A DNA stretch of 64,000 nucleotides from Diphasiastrum complanatum (GCA_029204225.1 MU831849.1:36656-100655), one strand, 5' to 3'; shown: positions 19,901 through 32,718, numbered from the stretch's first letter. The notes: generated by a model from the letters alone, not told the origin. Program-made: numbers and translations.

Positions 19901-20515
19901 GAATTTCACAAAGAATGATCAATGTATTGTATGTATAGGTATGTTTTGAGTATCGGTTGTCCATGTCTTGGCATACTGGAGCAGCAACCTCCAATTCAAT
20001 TATGCATTTTTCTTCTCTCTCTGTCGTAACAATCTTTTTCTGATTGGCATTTCATTTCAGGCTCAAGAATATATGCGGGCTCTCTGAACTCCTTCCTCTT
20101 GTTGTAGAAGCAACGATACGAAAACGTCACGAAAAGAGAGCAGCATGACTGCCAAATGTCGTTTCTAAATATGTACAACATCTTTTATCTGCCTACCTTT
20201 TCCCATTGTGGTGGTAACTATTGTCTAATCGTAGTTTACATGGTGACGATGTTTCTGGTAAAGAGCTCAATTCCACGAAAACTAATAATAAGTCAAACCT
20301 TTGGGAGATTGTTCACAGTTGAGCTCTTCAAGACCTGATTTTCCTGAGATCTATCTAATAGCATAATGTCTTTTCAACCGTCCTCTTTGCCATTCATTAC
20401 CTTTGTTTCTCTCATTTCCAAACTAGAAGATATGTTTGTAATGAACATGGAGGTTGGTTGAGCCAGATGTATGATCCTAGTACCATAGTATTTACGGACT
20501 TTTGTGGTATGATAC
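16990..20515. other. Intergenic, no gene supported
   Basis: About 3.5 kb downstream (in gene orientation) of the TPR gene. Open frames at 18487-18831 and 19244-19619 overlap on both strands and show no family features. The only structure I can support is a 30-bp tandem duplication at 19015-19073. Confidence 0.5.
19015..19073. repeat. 30-bp tandem duplication
   Basis: TTTCAAGATGCATG-GCAGTCGAGCGA occurs at 19015 and 19045, separated by AATA, with one G/A difference. Confidence 0.8.
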
Positions 20516-22889
20516 TTACAAGATTGGAAAATTTATACTTGCTGGTGGCTGGCTAGCTGGCATGGTCATATCCAGGAAAACCTGCAGCCTTCGGCGGTAT
20601 TTCCTCTCAAGATCCATTGAAGATGTCTGTGAGGCGAGAAGCAGATCGCTTGACAGGCTCTGTAGATCGTTGTCTACGGTCTTCGCAGTGATACCCACTG
20701 AAATGGGTTGCGGGAATGCCATATCTGCGTCAGAAGTATCAACAAATCCAAGATCTTCCAAGCTTTTTTTGGTCATCTCCTCCATCACGTCCTCAACAAG
20801 AGCGGTGCTAGTCATACCTCCAGTTGAATTAGTCCCACCGACTGCATTAATAGGAAAACTGGTATTGCTGGAGTCGAAAGTGAGAATCCTTCTTGGTGAT
20901 GGTTTGTTTTCCTGGAGTGTTGAGGCTCTCCAGTGCTCTGGTTTTACTGGGAGCGTTTTGGAGTTACCTTTTGAAAGCCCTGACAGAACAAGAGGAGATG
21001 CGTTGGCTGCTTTGACCGAGTAGTTGTTTGTCCTGTCAAAAGCCAGAGGTAGCCTTTCTTGGTTGTCTCGAAATCCTGTTGCCGTTGCTGAGTGAGAGAA
21101 AACATTATTATCCGTTTTTGATTGCAGTGTGGACTTTGGCATAGCGTGCAAGGTGAAGGGAGAAGCCTCAGTGAGGTCATGGCTATTTTGTTGCTGCAAC
21201 GGAGGACATCGAGCAGTGTGAGAAATCTGATTCTGATCTTCCCACTTCTCTTTACGCACGTTCTCCAGTTTATGCTTTAGCGTATCTCGATTCCAATGTA
21301 TCTGCGGCTCTTGAACCGGATTAACATTTCCTTGTATGTTGTTGGTATTGATGTTTTCATCTGCAGAGGCGTTGTCTCCTTCTTCATCATCCCAGGCATC
21401 GACGTAAGTCGAGAACATGGAATGATCCAAAGTAGAAGATTGGATAGAATTTGAAGGAAACGGTACATCGTGGTTTTTAAGGTTCAGATGACGTTCGAGG
21501 GGAATCTGCACAGGCAACCCGGAGAGCGAGGACCAAGCAAGGGACGAATTGGTTTGTAGAGAATCGACGGCTGAATTGCTGGAATTTTCCATCTCGAGCA
21601 GCATCTGCTGAGCGCGTTCATAGGACTTCAGATGGGAGTCCGATCCCCAGCGGCTGTCTGAGCAGGCCGGAGTGACACTTTGCAACATGGCTTTTGCCTC
21701 TTCTAGCCTGCCTTGTTTCATGAGACAAATCCCTAGGTTGCACACTTTATTGTTGTCGGGCTCGATTGACAATGCTTTCCTGCAAAAACGAGCAAAGATG
21801 TATCAGCCGAAGGACTAAAGCACATTTCAAAGACAATACATTCCCAGGAAGAGATGGAACAGATCATGTTTTATCGACCATATATACCTGTAAACTGCTT
21901 CTGCAGCCTCGTAGTTTGCTTGTTGCATATAGGCCCATCCTAGGTTCCCCTGTACATAAAGAAACCAGAATTATGATAAAAACACCGGTTAAAAATCTCG
22001 TTAAAAGCAACTGAAAGTATCGAAAAGAAACAAAAAGAAACAAACACGTTGAATCTGATAAATTACCAGGAGACGAGTGGCTTCCTGCTCGATAGATACT
22101 TGAAACTTTTTGCCTTGGGAGCGAGCTGTCTTAGTTCGCTTGCCATTGAATGCCAATCCCTGGTGAATAAGGTTCAGCTTGTGCTTGAGCAAAGCTATTT
22201 GATCATCCAATCGTCCGCACCTCTGTAATAATCAATTGAACAAGTGAATAAGTCAAATATCATATACATCGAAGATCTTTGCTGTAATACAACCATTTCA
22301 ACCATAAAATGTAACTCTTCACGAACATGTGCGTAGCGCCAGTGTTCTTAGTTTCTACCTTGTACAAGTCAAGTAAGACATTATCCAGCGATTCCTGTGC
22401 TTGATCAGAGCAGCGACTGCGAAGAGACTTAATAGCTTCTATGGCTTCTTCTGGTCGGTTCTGCTGCTTCATGACAATGGCCATGTCTTTTAGTGCACTG
22501 TCCACCCTATCTCCCGCGTTGATGGCAGCCCAAAACAAGGCAATAGCCTTCTCCGGATCCTTATCCACCAGCTACCAGCAACAAACAAATCCGTTTAGCA
22601 GATCACGACGAAAATTCAATCGCATAAAAACTGGACAACCGATACTGCTTTCTTGTTCGCTGCCTGATAGTTGATGTAAAGGGAGAGTGATGATTCTAAC
22701 CTGAACGTGTTTTGCCTTCACGTATGGAGAATCCCCGACAGGTACTTTGTGTATGACGTGAAACGCATCTGGACGAGACGAAATTCTTTTCGGGATGAGA
22801 GGTTTCAAAGGAGAACATGGTGCAGACTTTGAAATTCTTTGTCCGATCGAAAGCTGCCCTGGAGCAAGAAGGTGTTGATCGTTCCACAT
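20516..22889 (-). CDS. MS5/TDM1/SDI1-type TPR protein, five coding exons
   Basis: Five exons join in frame: 22889-22701, 22571-22359, 22222-22067, 21949-21888 and 21779-20516. All introns have GT-AG ends and the last splits an Arg codon. The product is 627 residues. The start ATG (22889) gives MWNDQHLLAPGQLSIG; the family signature AFHVIHKVPVGDSPYVKAKH is at about 42-61. The TPR-like helical region (64 to about 270) includes FWAAINAGDRVDSALKDMAI, RPEEAIEAIKSLRSRCSDQA, AFNGKRTKTARSQGKKFQV and GNLGWAYMQQANYEAAEAVY. This family includes Arabidopsis MS5/POLLENLESS3/TDM1, needed for exit from meiosis through the anaphase-promoting complex, and the sulfur-deficiency proteins SDI1/2. The C-terminal half (about 270-590) is long, low-complexity and Ser/Asn-rich, ending with RRRLQVFLDM near 602-611. 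Length and that tail favour the MS5/TDM1 side, but subfamily assignment needs a tree. Confidence 0.9.
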
Positions 22890-23308
22890 TTTTTTCGCAG
22901 TGGTGCGAAATATCACGAGGAAAAGCTCAAGTGTCAATTTTGGCTGCTATCAAAAGAGTCTCCCTGCTTACAGGCTACCTCTTTGAAATGCCTTCCTGGT
23001 CTGCTATACATCGGTTGTCACCGTCGGCTCTGCTAATTCATTTCTACCGATATATTGTTGTGGATGAACTCTTCCAACTGGTTTGAGCTGAAGACTCAAC
23101 AAATTCACTGTAGGAATTGGGATTTCGAACGAATGCCAAAGGAATTCAACGAAATGGGATTGAAAGAGATGGGTTTTGATTGCCAATTTACGGCTGCAAT
23201 TGCAACAAGGCAGAAAATTGGTTTGAGAGGCGGTTCAAATGAAGAATTCTGCAGATTGTTTCTGAATATGCAACCTGTGAATCTAGGTATGTACAAAAAT
23301 TCTGTCTC

Positions 23309-23363
<55 letters not shown>

Positions 23364-24932
23364 AGTCCTTTCAGCCCAATTGCCTTTGTTGCAAGATCCT
23401 TGAAGTGGATCGTCACACAAAATTCCTGAGATGGGGATCAATTTCCACACCCACCAATGCTTAATCTCCTTTGAGAAGCAAATTAGTAACCAAAATTACT
23501 TAGTAGAACAGAAAGGCCTGATGATCCCAGAGCTAGCCGTTTGCGAGACCAACGGTAAAAATCTCCTCCTCCTCCTATTATGCTTCTTGGTTTCCAAGGG
23601 GCAGAAGTGGCACACAGATCTAGTCCAAGATGAGATCGCACCGTTGATACAAGAGGGTTGGGAAAATCCCAACCGTGGGAGTTTATGGGAGGCCGTTAAC
23701 ACTATAAGATGAGCATAAAAGGAGAGCTATTAGTCGGAATAGAGGTATGATTGTTTTCCTTTGCTTCTTCTTCACATCATCAATGAGGGAGAGAAAGAGT
23801 GTGGTTTGGCCAATTTATGCATATCACATGCTATGTATTGTATGCCCCCTTTGTCTTAGGGATTGACAGATTTGATATATATGTGGCCCCTCCATTTCAG
23901 AAATTAGTGGTATGCTTACATGTTGAGTTTGACAACATCATAAAGTGCTACATCCTTGATGATCTTAAACACAGTATATTATTTTTATTAAAAATCAGCC
24001 ATGTAAATGGGCACATAAGAGAAAAATAACATTTCTATATGTCAAAACTAAGATGAAGTGACAAGATCTTTTTGTATACTATTAGCATACATATGAATTT
24101 TTTATGATCTATTTAGGAGCTTTCAAACCAAGGGCCTCAAAACATAGCAAATAATACTATATAGTGCTAAAACCTTAAAATCTATTCTATGTAGAATGCA
24201 AGAGGTCTTGCGAGCATATAGATTTTTTTAGAAGTAACAATCAAAACATTGACAAAAATATCGCCTTGTTATTTTATCATTTGTCTTCAATGGGGCCAAT
24301 CTATTCACGAAATTTAAGCATGTTTCATGAAATCACATCCACCACACGATCAATTGAATAGTTTACCTTGATTATGTTGTCTATGCGCTTGCCATTTTGA
24401 GCAATTTGAGGCCAAAAAATCTTAAAAGCATGGTAGAAGCAAGAACCTTTGTCTATCATTTTATTCAACCATCAACGATACAACTTCTTGCAATAGATTC
24501 CTTCAATTACAAGTACTCATGAGATAGTTCTTTGAAATTAGATATTTTGGATTCACTCATGCTATCGTGCGTGTAATCATATAATTTAATTGTATGCATT
24601 TAATTCACATTATATGCTAGCATTTTAATAAGCTACATGATAGTTGATGTCCATCGCTACATTAAAGAAGAAAAAGTTCTCAAATCAAATCATACATGAC
24701 TAGGTGGTTGAAATTTCATTTGGGGACTCTTATTATCCAATGTAATATTCAACATTGATATTTATCAAGGCTTAATTTTTGGGCAAGACTTTTCCAGCAC
24801 ATAGTAAACTTGATGGTGTTGCATTTCTAGACATAATCCTTGCTATAAATGGTTGTACCAGCATAGAGAAACTAATGATGATGTTCTCTTTTGGTGTGGA
24901 GAACCTTTCTTCTTCTATTGTATGTCTATCTC
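22890..24932. other. Upstream region of TPR gene and intergenic
   Basis: The sequence just above 22889 should hold the 5' untranslated region and promoter of the TPR gene; I see no clear TATA box. An (AG)n tract lies at 23312-23355. An open frame through 23055-23429 is largely the AG tract read as Arg-Glu and is not credible. 23750-24930 is AT-rich with nothing recognisable. Confidence 0.45.
23312..23355. repeat. (AG)22 microsatellite
   Basis: Perfect dinucleotide tract about 420 bp upstream of the TPR gene start codon. GA tracts are common near plant promoters; no function is shown here. Confidence 0.95.
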
Positions 24933-25792
24933 TGTTAGATTATTCTCCTAGTTATCGAATAATCAATCTTTAATCTTCATCCACTCTATTATCTAGTTCT
25001 ACAGTTTTATATCTGTTTTTCCACAATCTGAAGAAATACTCGGGAATCGCTAACAGGTGGATCCGACAAATCGGACATAGTCCGAACTATAGAATGAAAG
25101 ACAATTATTGTTCCAATTGAATTGAAGCTACAAACTTGCCCTAACTGATTAGCAAGTAAATTTTCGGGAAATCCTGACTGGATGGATGCCAGCTCACTAT
25201 GGCCAACTGGCTATTGCGATCTACGACCTAATAGTTGTCCTATTGGACGTGCGTCAATTGCTTGGTATAAATCGTTGATCATCAAACACAAAAAAAAAAA
25301 CTCTTGCTCAACTTTCTAGCTTAGCTTTTCTTTCAGAGTTCATTAGAGTATTGCTACTCGCCCTTACTGCTTATCAGCGGAAACGCAATCGAACAGAGTT
25401 TCAGTTACTCTGAGATAGCTTAAAGTACGCGATTTCTATCCGCAATTGACTTGTGCTCATCATCATCTGATTTTGTACATGCTACATGCTGAATCAATCT
25501 ACTCCTTTTTATGCGTTCAGTATTATGTCAGAATGTATGCATCTCTGTGATTGTTTTGTAATTGATAATCTTGTCTGCTAATTCAATACTTCATTGTTTG
25601 GCTTCATAATCACTTTAGTGCTAGCGATTTCAAAATTAATTCCTAAAAGATTGAACGTGACTTTTGTCATTATGTTTTGTTCAATATTGATAGGCGTAGG
25701 CATGCATTAGGAAAGAAGGCTTTATTATGCTGCACTCGATAAGTCGTTCATAACCTTCGACTTGTCGTTATTGCTATTACCTCTTTCCAACA
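24933..25792 (+). repeat. C0a 5' LTR (putative)
   Basis: Right end is set by the primer-binding site TGGTATCAGAGC at 25793-25804, directly after TTCCAACA. The left end TGTTAGATTATTC at 24933 is my best guess from TG...CA ends (860 bp); no second copy exists in the window to confirm it. Confidence 0.45.
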
Positions 25793-25804
25793 TGGTATCA
25801 GAGC
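25793..25804 (+). promoter_or_regulatory. C0a primer-binding site
   Basis: TGGTATCAGAGC, initiator tRNA-Met type, about 235 bp upstream of the gag start. Confidence 0.75.
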
Positions 25805-26029
25805 GTATTATTTAATATGCTAGTACCTTCATGATATCATAGCGGTCTATAATACCAGAGCCCTAATACTTGATATATTTCACGATATCATTAGATACTT
25901 TTTCACAGTATCATATTCTTCAATTTGTGGTATCAAATTTCAGTATTAGATAATTGATTTCCAATTGTAGCACGCAACATGACATCTCTCTCTTAACGTC
26001 ATCGATTTGTCGACAGACTAAAGTTCCAG

Positions 26030-27100
26030 ATGGATTCTCAAAGTAAAGTTGGTCTTATCGTAGACAAGCTGAATGGATCCAACTACTACTTGTGGAAATT
26101 TAAGATCTACTACTTGTGGAAATTTAAGATGAAGACCTTGCTAATCGCCAACGAGTTGTGGGATGTTGTCACCAGTACAGAAGTGAAGCTTAAAGACACC
26201 ACAACCGACTCAAAGTGAAAATCAAAGGATGGTACAACTTTCGCACTTATTATTCTCAATATATCAGACACTCAGATTGGCCACATATTCGAAGCTCAAA
26301 CTTCAAAAGAATTATGAGACATCTTGAGTCCACTATATGATGTGAGAGACTTAACTTCTAAGTTACATCTACGAAGGAAATTTTTCACACTCAAGATGTC
26401 GAATGGTGATTCACTTCAGAACCACATTAACCAGTTTAAGAATCTCTTGCAACAAATGGCCGCTGTCGGATCGTTCATAGATGATCAAGACACAATTATG
26501 ACATTGCTTTCAATCTTGCCCTCCACATATGAGAACTGGGTGATGATCATATCGACACACTCAAATTTAACTCTCAATAGAGTTATCTATATTGTTGCAA
26601 GAAGATAATCGAAGAAGTCAAGATGCTTCGTTGACTTCATCATCTCAAGCTCTATATGTCAACAAAGGCTCAAAATGATAGAAGCTAAAAAGCTCTAAGC
26701 AATCCGCATCCAATAAAAAATCAACGCAAAGTCAAGAACAATTATCAAATCACAGTCGAAAAAGAAGATGTTCTGTAAGTATTGCAAGCGCACTAATAAT
26801 GAGATCCAAGATTGCAGGGTGCTCAAAGCAAAGAATGCCAGCAAGTCACCAGATCAACAGGCGAATGCAATCACAACATCTCCATATCTCGACATGGACG
26901 AAGGAGCATTTATGGTTAAAGACCAAAAGACACTATTGGATAATTCTTGGTTTTTGGATTCTGGAGCTATTCAACATATGACCTGTCGATGCAACGCTTC
27001 CATAAAGCTAAATTATGTATTCAAGGTAATTTGTGCATGGCTAGGGAATCAACTTAGTCGATCTAGCAACTTTGAAGCTATGATCAATCAAGTAGGATAG
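26030..27100 (+). pseudogene. C0a copia Gag-protease remnant
   Basis: Gag begins MDSQSKVGLIVDKLNGSNYY and has a small in-frame duplication, YLWKFKI followed by YYLWKFKM. After a stop near 26216 it continues LHLRRKFFTLKMSNGDSLQN and LSILPSTYENWVMI (26324-26608), then a zinc-knuckle-like FCKYCKRTNNEIQDC (26768) and the protease start WFLDSGAIQHMT (about 26951). It then degenerates, and the downstream pol genes are absent. A second copia copy (C0b) begins within about 130 bp. Confidence 0.8.
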
Positions 27101-27227
27101 AATTCAAAAACTTTGAAGTTGGTCTGATTACTAAATTGATAGACTTAGTTTCATGCACCGAGGATTCCATGCTGCTGCTTTTTTTGCAACAAGCATTGAA
27201 GGTTAATCCACCTATCGAATCCCAGCA

Positions 27228-27239
27228 TGGTATCAGAGC
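27228..27239 (+). promoter_or_regulatory. C0b primer-binding site
   Basis: TGGTATCAGAGC following ...TCCCAGCA. Only about 125 bp of possible LTR precede it before C0a sequence. Confidence 0.75.
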
Positions 27240-27348
27240 TCCTTCTCTGATTCCTAAAGATAGATCCAGAGCATATAGTGTAGGCAGTTGCTACTATTAT
27301 TTTCAGTCATATTAATATACTATCTGCATATACTCGTCTTGAAATTCC

Positions 27349-27990
27349 AAATGGATTCACAATCACAGTCTGCTCTAATGGTAGAAAAATTGGATGGTTC
27401 GAATTACCATTTATGGAACTTCAAAATAAGAGTAGTACTGATGGCCAAAGAACTGTGGGAAATAGTCGCTCGTCATATCAGAAACGCCCAATCATTGAAA
27501 GAAGCTTGGGATATATTGAGTACATTATATGAAGTGAGAGATGTCACTTTGAAGCTGCATCTGAGGAGAAAATTCCTCTCTCTCAGAATGTCAGATGGCG
27601 ATTTTTTTCATAATCACATAAATGAATTTAAGACTCTAATGGATCAAATGACAACAATCAGTTCAGCAATTGAAGACTCTGATGTTGTAATGACCTTATT
27701 GTCAGGGTTACCATCTTCCTATGAAAATTGGGTGATGATGGTTTTCACACACTCATACATCACATTATCCAGAGTCATAATTATGTTGCTCTAGGAGGAA
27801 ACAAGAAGAGGTGGATCATCTTCATCCTCCATCAACGACTCACAAGCATTATTCTCAAATAAGGGCTCAAAGAAGCAACAGAAGAAGGAAGCTGTCAAAC
27901 AAAATGACGACAATCAAAAGCAGTCACAGAAGTCCCAAAATCAGTCACCTGCTCAAAACAACAAGAAAAGACTCTTCTGCAGGTAAATTA
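27349..27990 (+). pseudogene. C0b Gag
   Basis: MDSQSQSALMVEKLDGSNYH and LWNFKIRVVLMAKELWEIV, then LHLRRKFLSLRMSDGDF and LLSGLPSSYENWVMM. A TAG at about 27792 stops it; a Lys/Gln-rich stretch follows to KKRLFCR, where the zinc knuckle is broken. A deletion after ELWEIV removes part of the middle compared with R3 and C0a. Confidence 0.8.
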
Positions 27991-28012
27991 TGAGATCCAA
28001 GACTATCAAGTC

Positions 28013-28807
28013 TTGACATTCAGTAACGACAATAAGAAGAAGAAGCCGGATCAGCAAGCTCATGCAGCCGACACCAAGCAAAAGATCGAAGATGATGATG
28101 AGCAGGAAGTCTTCATGGTGAGCCATCGCCATGTCGAACAGTCAGAGGAATGGTTCCTCAATTCTGGAGCAACACAACACATGACAAGCCATCAAGAGTG
28201 GTTTATCGACTATTCGGCCTATAGCACCAAGAAATTCATTCACCTCGGAGACAATAGCTCCCACATAATTGAAGGTGACGGTACTATTAGGATGAACTTT
28301 CAGAATGGAATGACGAAGCTTGTGCCAAATGTATTGTATGTCTCGAATCTAACAACATTATACTATCAGTCAGTCGAATCACAGATTTAGAACATAGGGT
28401 AGAGTTTCAGACATATTTTTGTCAAATTCTTGATAAGAGTAGGAGAGTTCTTGCACTCGAAAAGAGACAAGGATATCTCTATAGGCTTAGTCATTGTAAT
28501 GCTGTGACTGATGGTGCTTTAAGAAGTTCAACATATCTGAATAAAGAAGTGATTTGGCATTATAGACTTGGTCACCTTAACTATACATCAATAGGTAACA
28601 TGTCTAAACATTCTTCAGTTCTTGATTTAGACTGTAAAGTTGTCAATCCCCCTGTTTGCTCAAGTTGTATCAAAGGAAAGCAGGCAAGGAGGCCATTCAG
28701 GTCAAATCAAGAACACATTTCTAGATATCTATTAGACATTGTGCATACTGATATATGTGGCCCAATGCAGACACCATCGTTACTTGATGGAAAGTTCTTT
28801 ATTACTT
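28013..28807 (+). pseudogene. C0b protease and integrase N-terminal part
   Basis: Protease EEWFLNSGATQHMTSHQEWF (about 28147) has Asn in place of the catalytic Asp of the D-S-G triad, a disabling change. After a stop near 28388, the pre-integrase zinc region reads WHYRLGHLNYTSIGNM with CSSCIKGKQA (28504-28700), then VHTDICGPMQ with the first catalytic Asp of integrase. The frame breaks at 28807, exactly where G1 is inserted. Confidence 0.85.
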
Positions 28808-29554
28808 TGTTGGAGGGTTTGCGGATCCCAAGGCAACTCTAACCCTAGTTAATAAGTGAGAGGGATCTGGCACCCTGCGTGTGTAAGTCCAACCCAATGA
28901 TCACATAGTTATTTGATTGATTAGTTAAAAGTCAATAAAAGGACTTTAGGCCTTTTTGCGGGACTTTTAATGTCGCAGGGCCTAATTGTCAAGTTAGTGA
29001 ATAAAGTTGGGTCTCCCGCCAATTTTGATGGTTCCCACAATTTTTTTAAATTTGAATAAAAAGAGAGGCAAGACTGGACCAATAGGATTCAGAGGCCAGG
29101 GTCCTCCTCTCTACTATAAAAAGGGACCAACTCGAGTTATTCCTGATGTTCATTTCCTCATTTCAATAAAGCAGATTGGTCCTCTTTAGAAATGGATTGA
29201 TGAATGTCCTTGCTCTTCCTTTCTTTTCCTCCATTTCTCATGCTTTCTTTGGATTTTGCTAATTGTTGGATTTGATCATTATTGGGATTGCTATTTCTTA
29301 TGCTTTTTGTGAGAGAGAAAGGGAGAGAGAGAAGAGTAAGTTTCTATCATTGTTGTTGATTTAGGGTTAATGGATGTAGTGTTAATGCTTAGTGTTAATG
29401 GATGTTAGTGTTAGATCCTCCATTCATGTTGAAATCTGAACTATACTATCGCTCTCATGGGAACGAACCTACGCGTGACAACTAACTTCGTCTCTTTGAT
29501 GCTAAATTGACTAGATCTTGGATTCAAGTTAGGCAAGGAAAGAAACCCACTACA
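28808..29554 (+). repeat. G1 5' LTR (747 bp)
   Basis: Contains a TATA-like TATAAAAAG at 29115-29123, a likely core promoter. It keeps a 26-bp stretch (around CAATAAAAGGACTTTAGG) that is missing from the 3' LTR. Confidence 0.9.
29115..29123 (+). promoter_or_regulatory. TATA box in G1 LTR
   Basis: TATAAAAAG within CTCTACTATAAAAAGGGACC; the same sequence is in the 3' LTR at 44727-44735. Confidence 0.65.
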
Positions 29555-29558
29555 ATTT

Positions 29559-29575
29559 TGGCGCCATTACCGGGG
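29559..29575 (+). promoter_or_regulatory. G1 primer-binding site
   Basis: TGGCGCCATTACCGGGG, four bases after the LTR end. TGGCGCC followed by a purine-rich run is the usual site of Athila/Tat-type plant gypsy elements. Confidence 0.75.
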
Positions 29576-30637
29576 AGCTACGCCAATTTTTCAGTTTGCA
29601 GCATGTTTTGGTTGAGGTTAGCTTGCATTAGGCATCTTGTCGTGGCATGAATAGTGTTAAAACTGCATTGTAGGGTTAGTTTGAGATTGATTTTGCTCGA
29701 TTTGAGTGGATTTGCTTGTTTGAAATCTAATCTGATTATTAAATAGGGAAAGCTATTCAGACCACCAATCTTAAGATCCATTTGGATCTGAGATATCAGA
29801 GAAAATAACAAAAATCGGTCAAATCTGTCAAATTTGGTCAAAAAGAGATAGAAAGCGTCATCAGAGCTCAGAACTCCTAAACAATACAGAAAAAGAACCT
29901 TCGCCCAATTCACTATGCTTAGATGTGATTCAGATCTATCTACTGCCAGGTCGGCGAAGAATAATACCAAAAATAGAAAGGTTTCCAGATGATCGGTTGT
30001 CATATTGTCATATTTTTGCCAAAAAAGTCACTTTTTTGCAAAATTACCAGTATTACTCTTGATCCTTCGCCAGAACCTTCGCCAAGTTTCCAGAATATTC
30101 TATTTATAGTACACTACTATTTTTGAGTTTGACGAAGATTCATCTTGGTTAGATCATAAAAAATCTTGATTTTTACCCTCGTCAGATTACAAAAATTGTA
30201 TTTTCTTGTGTTAGAAACCTTTGTTCGATTGTCCATAATTTTATCTGTGTCAGAACTTCCATCTGAAAAGTCGGCGAAGGTTATTTCCCAAGAAATTGCT
30301 AGAAAAGTGTTCAGAGAGTTTTTATCCCAAACTAGCACTGTTGAACCTTCGCCGAGACAACCTTCGCCTAGAGAACCTTCACCGGTCCTATTTTTAGTTT
30401 CTGATTTTCCAGATCAAGTCTCTGTCAAAATTTGGATCAAATCTGATATATTCTAAATTAGACTCTGAAAGATTTATCATTTTTGAGAAGTATCGATTGA
30501 TCGAATTTTGGGTAGGTTTTCATCATATAGAATCAGATTCTTGAAAAGTGGAATAGAGCTAGCAGATCTAATATGAGATAGGTTTTTGGAAAAATCTATA
30601 TCCAATCACATTATCGATTTGATCTAAGTTTGTAAGA
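29576..30637 (+). other. G1 leader with repeated CCTTCGCC motifs
   Basis: About 1 kb of non-coding leader. AACCTTCGCC or its reverse complement recurs near 29898, 29951, 30063, 30072, 30271, 30344, 30358 and 30371. The same motif clusters again downstream of integrase (42680-42980). Minus-strand open frames here are not credible genes. Confidence 0.6.
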
Positions 30638-32220
30638 TGGCTGCCCCTGGAGCTGCTTCTGGAGGTGCTCCACAGGAGGTCAATCCAATTATTGTTAGAA
30701 GAGCACCCCGATTGGATCTACCCAAATATAATGGATTTGACAGATCCAGTTAGATTTTTTCAGATCTATGTTGAATCCTGTGAGATCTATGGTGAGATCT
30801 ATCCTCAAGATAAACTTAAGTTGTTTCCTATGGCCTTAACAGACGCAACACAAGAGTGGTACTATAACCAAGATGAAACTGAGCGTACAGATTGGGAGGT
30901 TGTTAAACGAGCCCTTATCACACGGTTCAAACTGCGGAAGTTTATGGAAGACCCTTTCCTACTTTTAGATAAAATTAAAATGGGAAAGCGGGAAATGGTT
31001 CGAGATTACATCGAAAGGGTGAAACGTCTTTGATCTGAATGTGAGCCTGAGCTGATTAATGAAAATGCCATGATTATGTGGTTTTTGTCAAGTCTACCTA
31101 AACGGATCAGACGTGAACTGAAACGTGATAATGAGTTTTTCTTTTGCAAAATGCGATGGATGATGCAATTCGGGAGGAGGATGAAGATTCAAATGATGAG
31201 CCGAATGTCAGTATGTTGCCTTATACAGCAGGGCAGACTACTACGACATCCACTACTATTGCATCAACGAATGTCAATGCTACTGCAGAAATGATGCTCA
31301 ATGAGTTCGAGAAACTTGGGAAGACCCATCAGAAACAGATGGAAAAGTTGCAGTTGCAATTTGATGAGAAGATCAAAGCATTGGAAAATTTCCACAGAGA
31401 AGCGAACAAGGAACATGAGAAGTTTGCAAAGACTTTTCCTACCACGGAAAATGTTTGGTGTTCTATTTGTACAGAAAATCACACAGTGAACGAGTGTCTT
31501 CAATTGAAAAAACGAATGAAAATCAGTGTTTGCTATCTGTGTAATTCACCTTACCATAAGACTACCTTTTGCAACTTCAACCCTTGGATAATTCAACAAC
31601 GGTATGCCCAGATGGGATATCGAATCCACAATATGGAGGCAATCCAACAGCAAGACTATGACAATCTACTCTTGGATACCCGGATCGTCTAGCTTTGCCT
31701 GTCCCACCAAAACACTCCGCTCCTCCTGCCAATTTGATGGAACCAGAACCTTACGGAAGTGCTGAGCAATGGAGCTATGGTAATGATCAGGAAGGTAGAT
31801 CTTCAGAATAGTATGCCATTTATGCTGCTGCTCAACAACAAGCCTCGAGAAATTGGGCCAGAGCACCACTTGGATGCTTTGCATGTGGAGAAAATCACAG
31901 AGTTGCAGAATGTCCAAATAAAGGAAAATTTTACCATTCTGTCGTGATTGTGGATATGGGCATTGCTATAAAGACTGTCCAGCAAGACCAAAGCCACCAC
32001 CGGCTACAGCACCTGTAAATTTGATAACAATCAAGCAAGGATCGATAGCTCATAATAAACCAAGTGCACCCTTGATGGTGGTCACTAGAGCACAAAAGCC
32101 AAAAGAACCAGTAGTGGATTCAGTACCTGCTGATTCTATACCATTGAACGATACACCAACAGCATCGGAAGTCTATCCAAATCTTAATGCAGAAAAACAA
32201 AGATATCAGGATATGAGACA
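30638..32220 (+). pseudogene. G1 Gag
   Basis: ATG at 30638 (MAAPGAASGGAPQEVN) opens Gag. A frameshift near 30750 leads to FFQIYVESCEIYGEIYPQDK and LFPMALTDATQEWYYNQDET, the conserved gypsy Gag core; a TGA follows at 31030-31032. A helical region (31144-31420) precedes Cys/His clusters: CSICTENHTVNEC (31460), CYLCNSPYHKTTFC (31530), CFACGENHRVAEC (about 31880) and, after a frameshift, CRDCGYGHCYKDC (31938). Four knuckle-like clusters is more than usual. Confidence 0.8.
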
Positions 32221-32718
32221 GTGGAGCAAGAAGAAGAGGAACTTGAAGCTGCTAAAGTAACAGTTGAAGTTCGGTCTTCACCATTGCAGCCTCCAAAAAA
32301 TTTACGTATGGATATGAATGATCAATTACATCATCACAAAGAACCCTTCAAGATGACTGAACCTGAAGCACCACATACAAAATTACTCATGAATATTTTG
32401 TCTAGCAAGATCAATATTTCATTGGGAGAGTTCCTAAAGTTGGTGCCAAAAGCAAAAGAAATCTTAGCGCAAAAGTTAGCTCAAGAAGAATTAGAAGACC
32501 ATCAGGAGCCTCTTTTTTGTGCTGGATTTGAAGAATCTAACGATGTACTCCATGTTGGAGCCGCTTGGGAAAGTGAACAAAAGAATATCACTCTGCCGAT
32601 ACAACATAGACAATTTTCTAAAGAAGTAGCTGTGATAGACGGCGGTTCAGGAGTTAACCTGATTTCTACAAAGCTACGTACAAAATGGGGCCTTACAAAG
32701 ATTAAGCCTGCTACTTTT
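32221..32718 (+). pseudogene. G1 protease region, part before R2
   Basis: Open frame ending in VIDGGSGVNLIS, the aspartic protease active-site region (D-G-G instead of the common D-[ST]-G), and LRTKWGLTKIKPATF. The frame is cut at 32718 by R2 and resumes at 38576 without loss: PATF then VIKLADQTTVHP. Confidence 0.85.

Noticed and set aside
23055-23429. Open frame of 124 codons upstream of the TPR gene
   Set aside because: Much of it is the AG microsatellite read as Arg-Glu, and the rest has no recognisable features.
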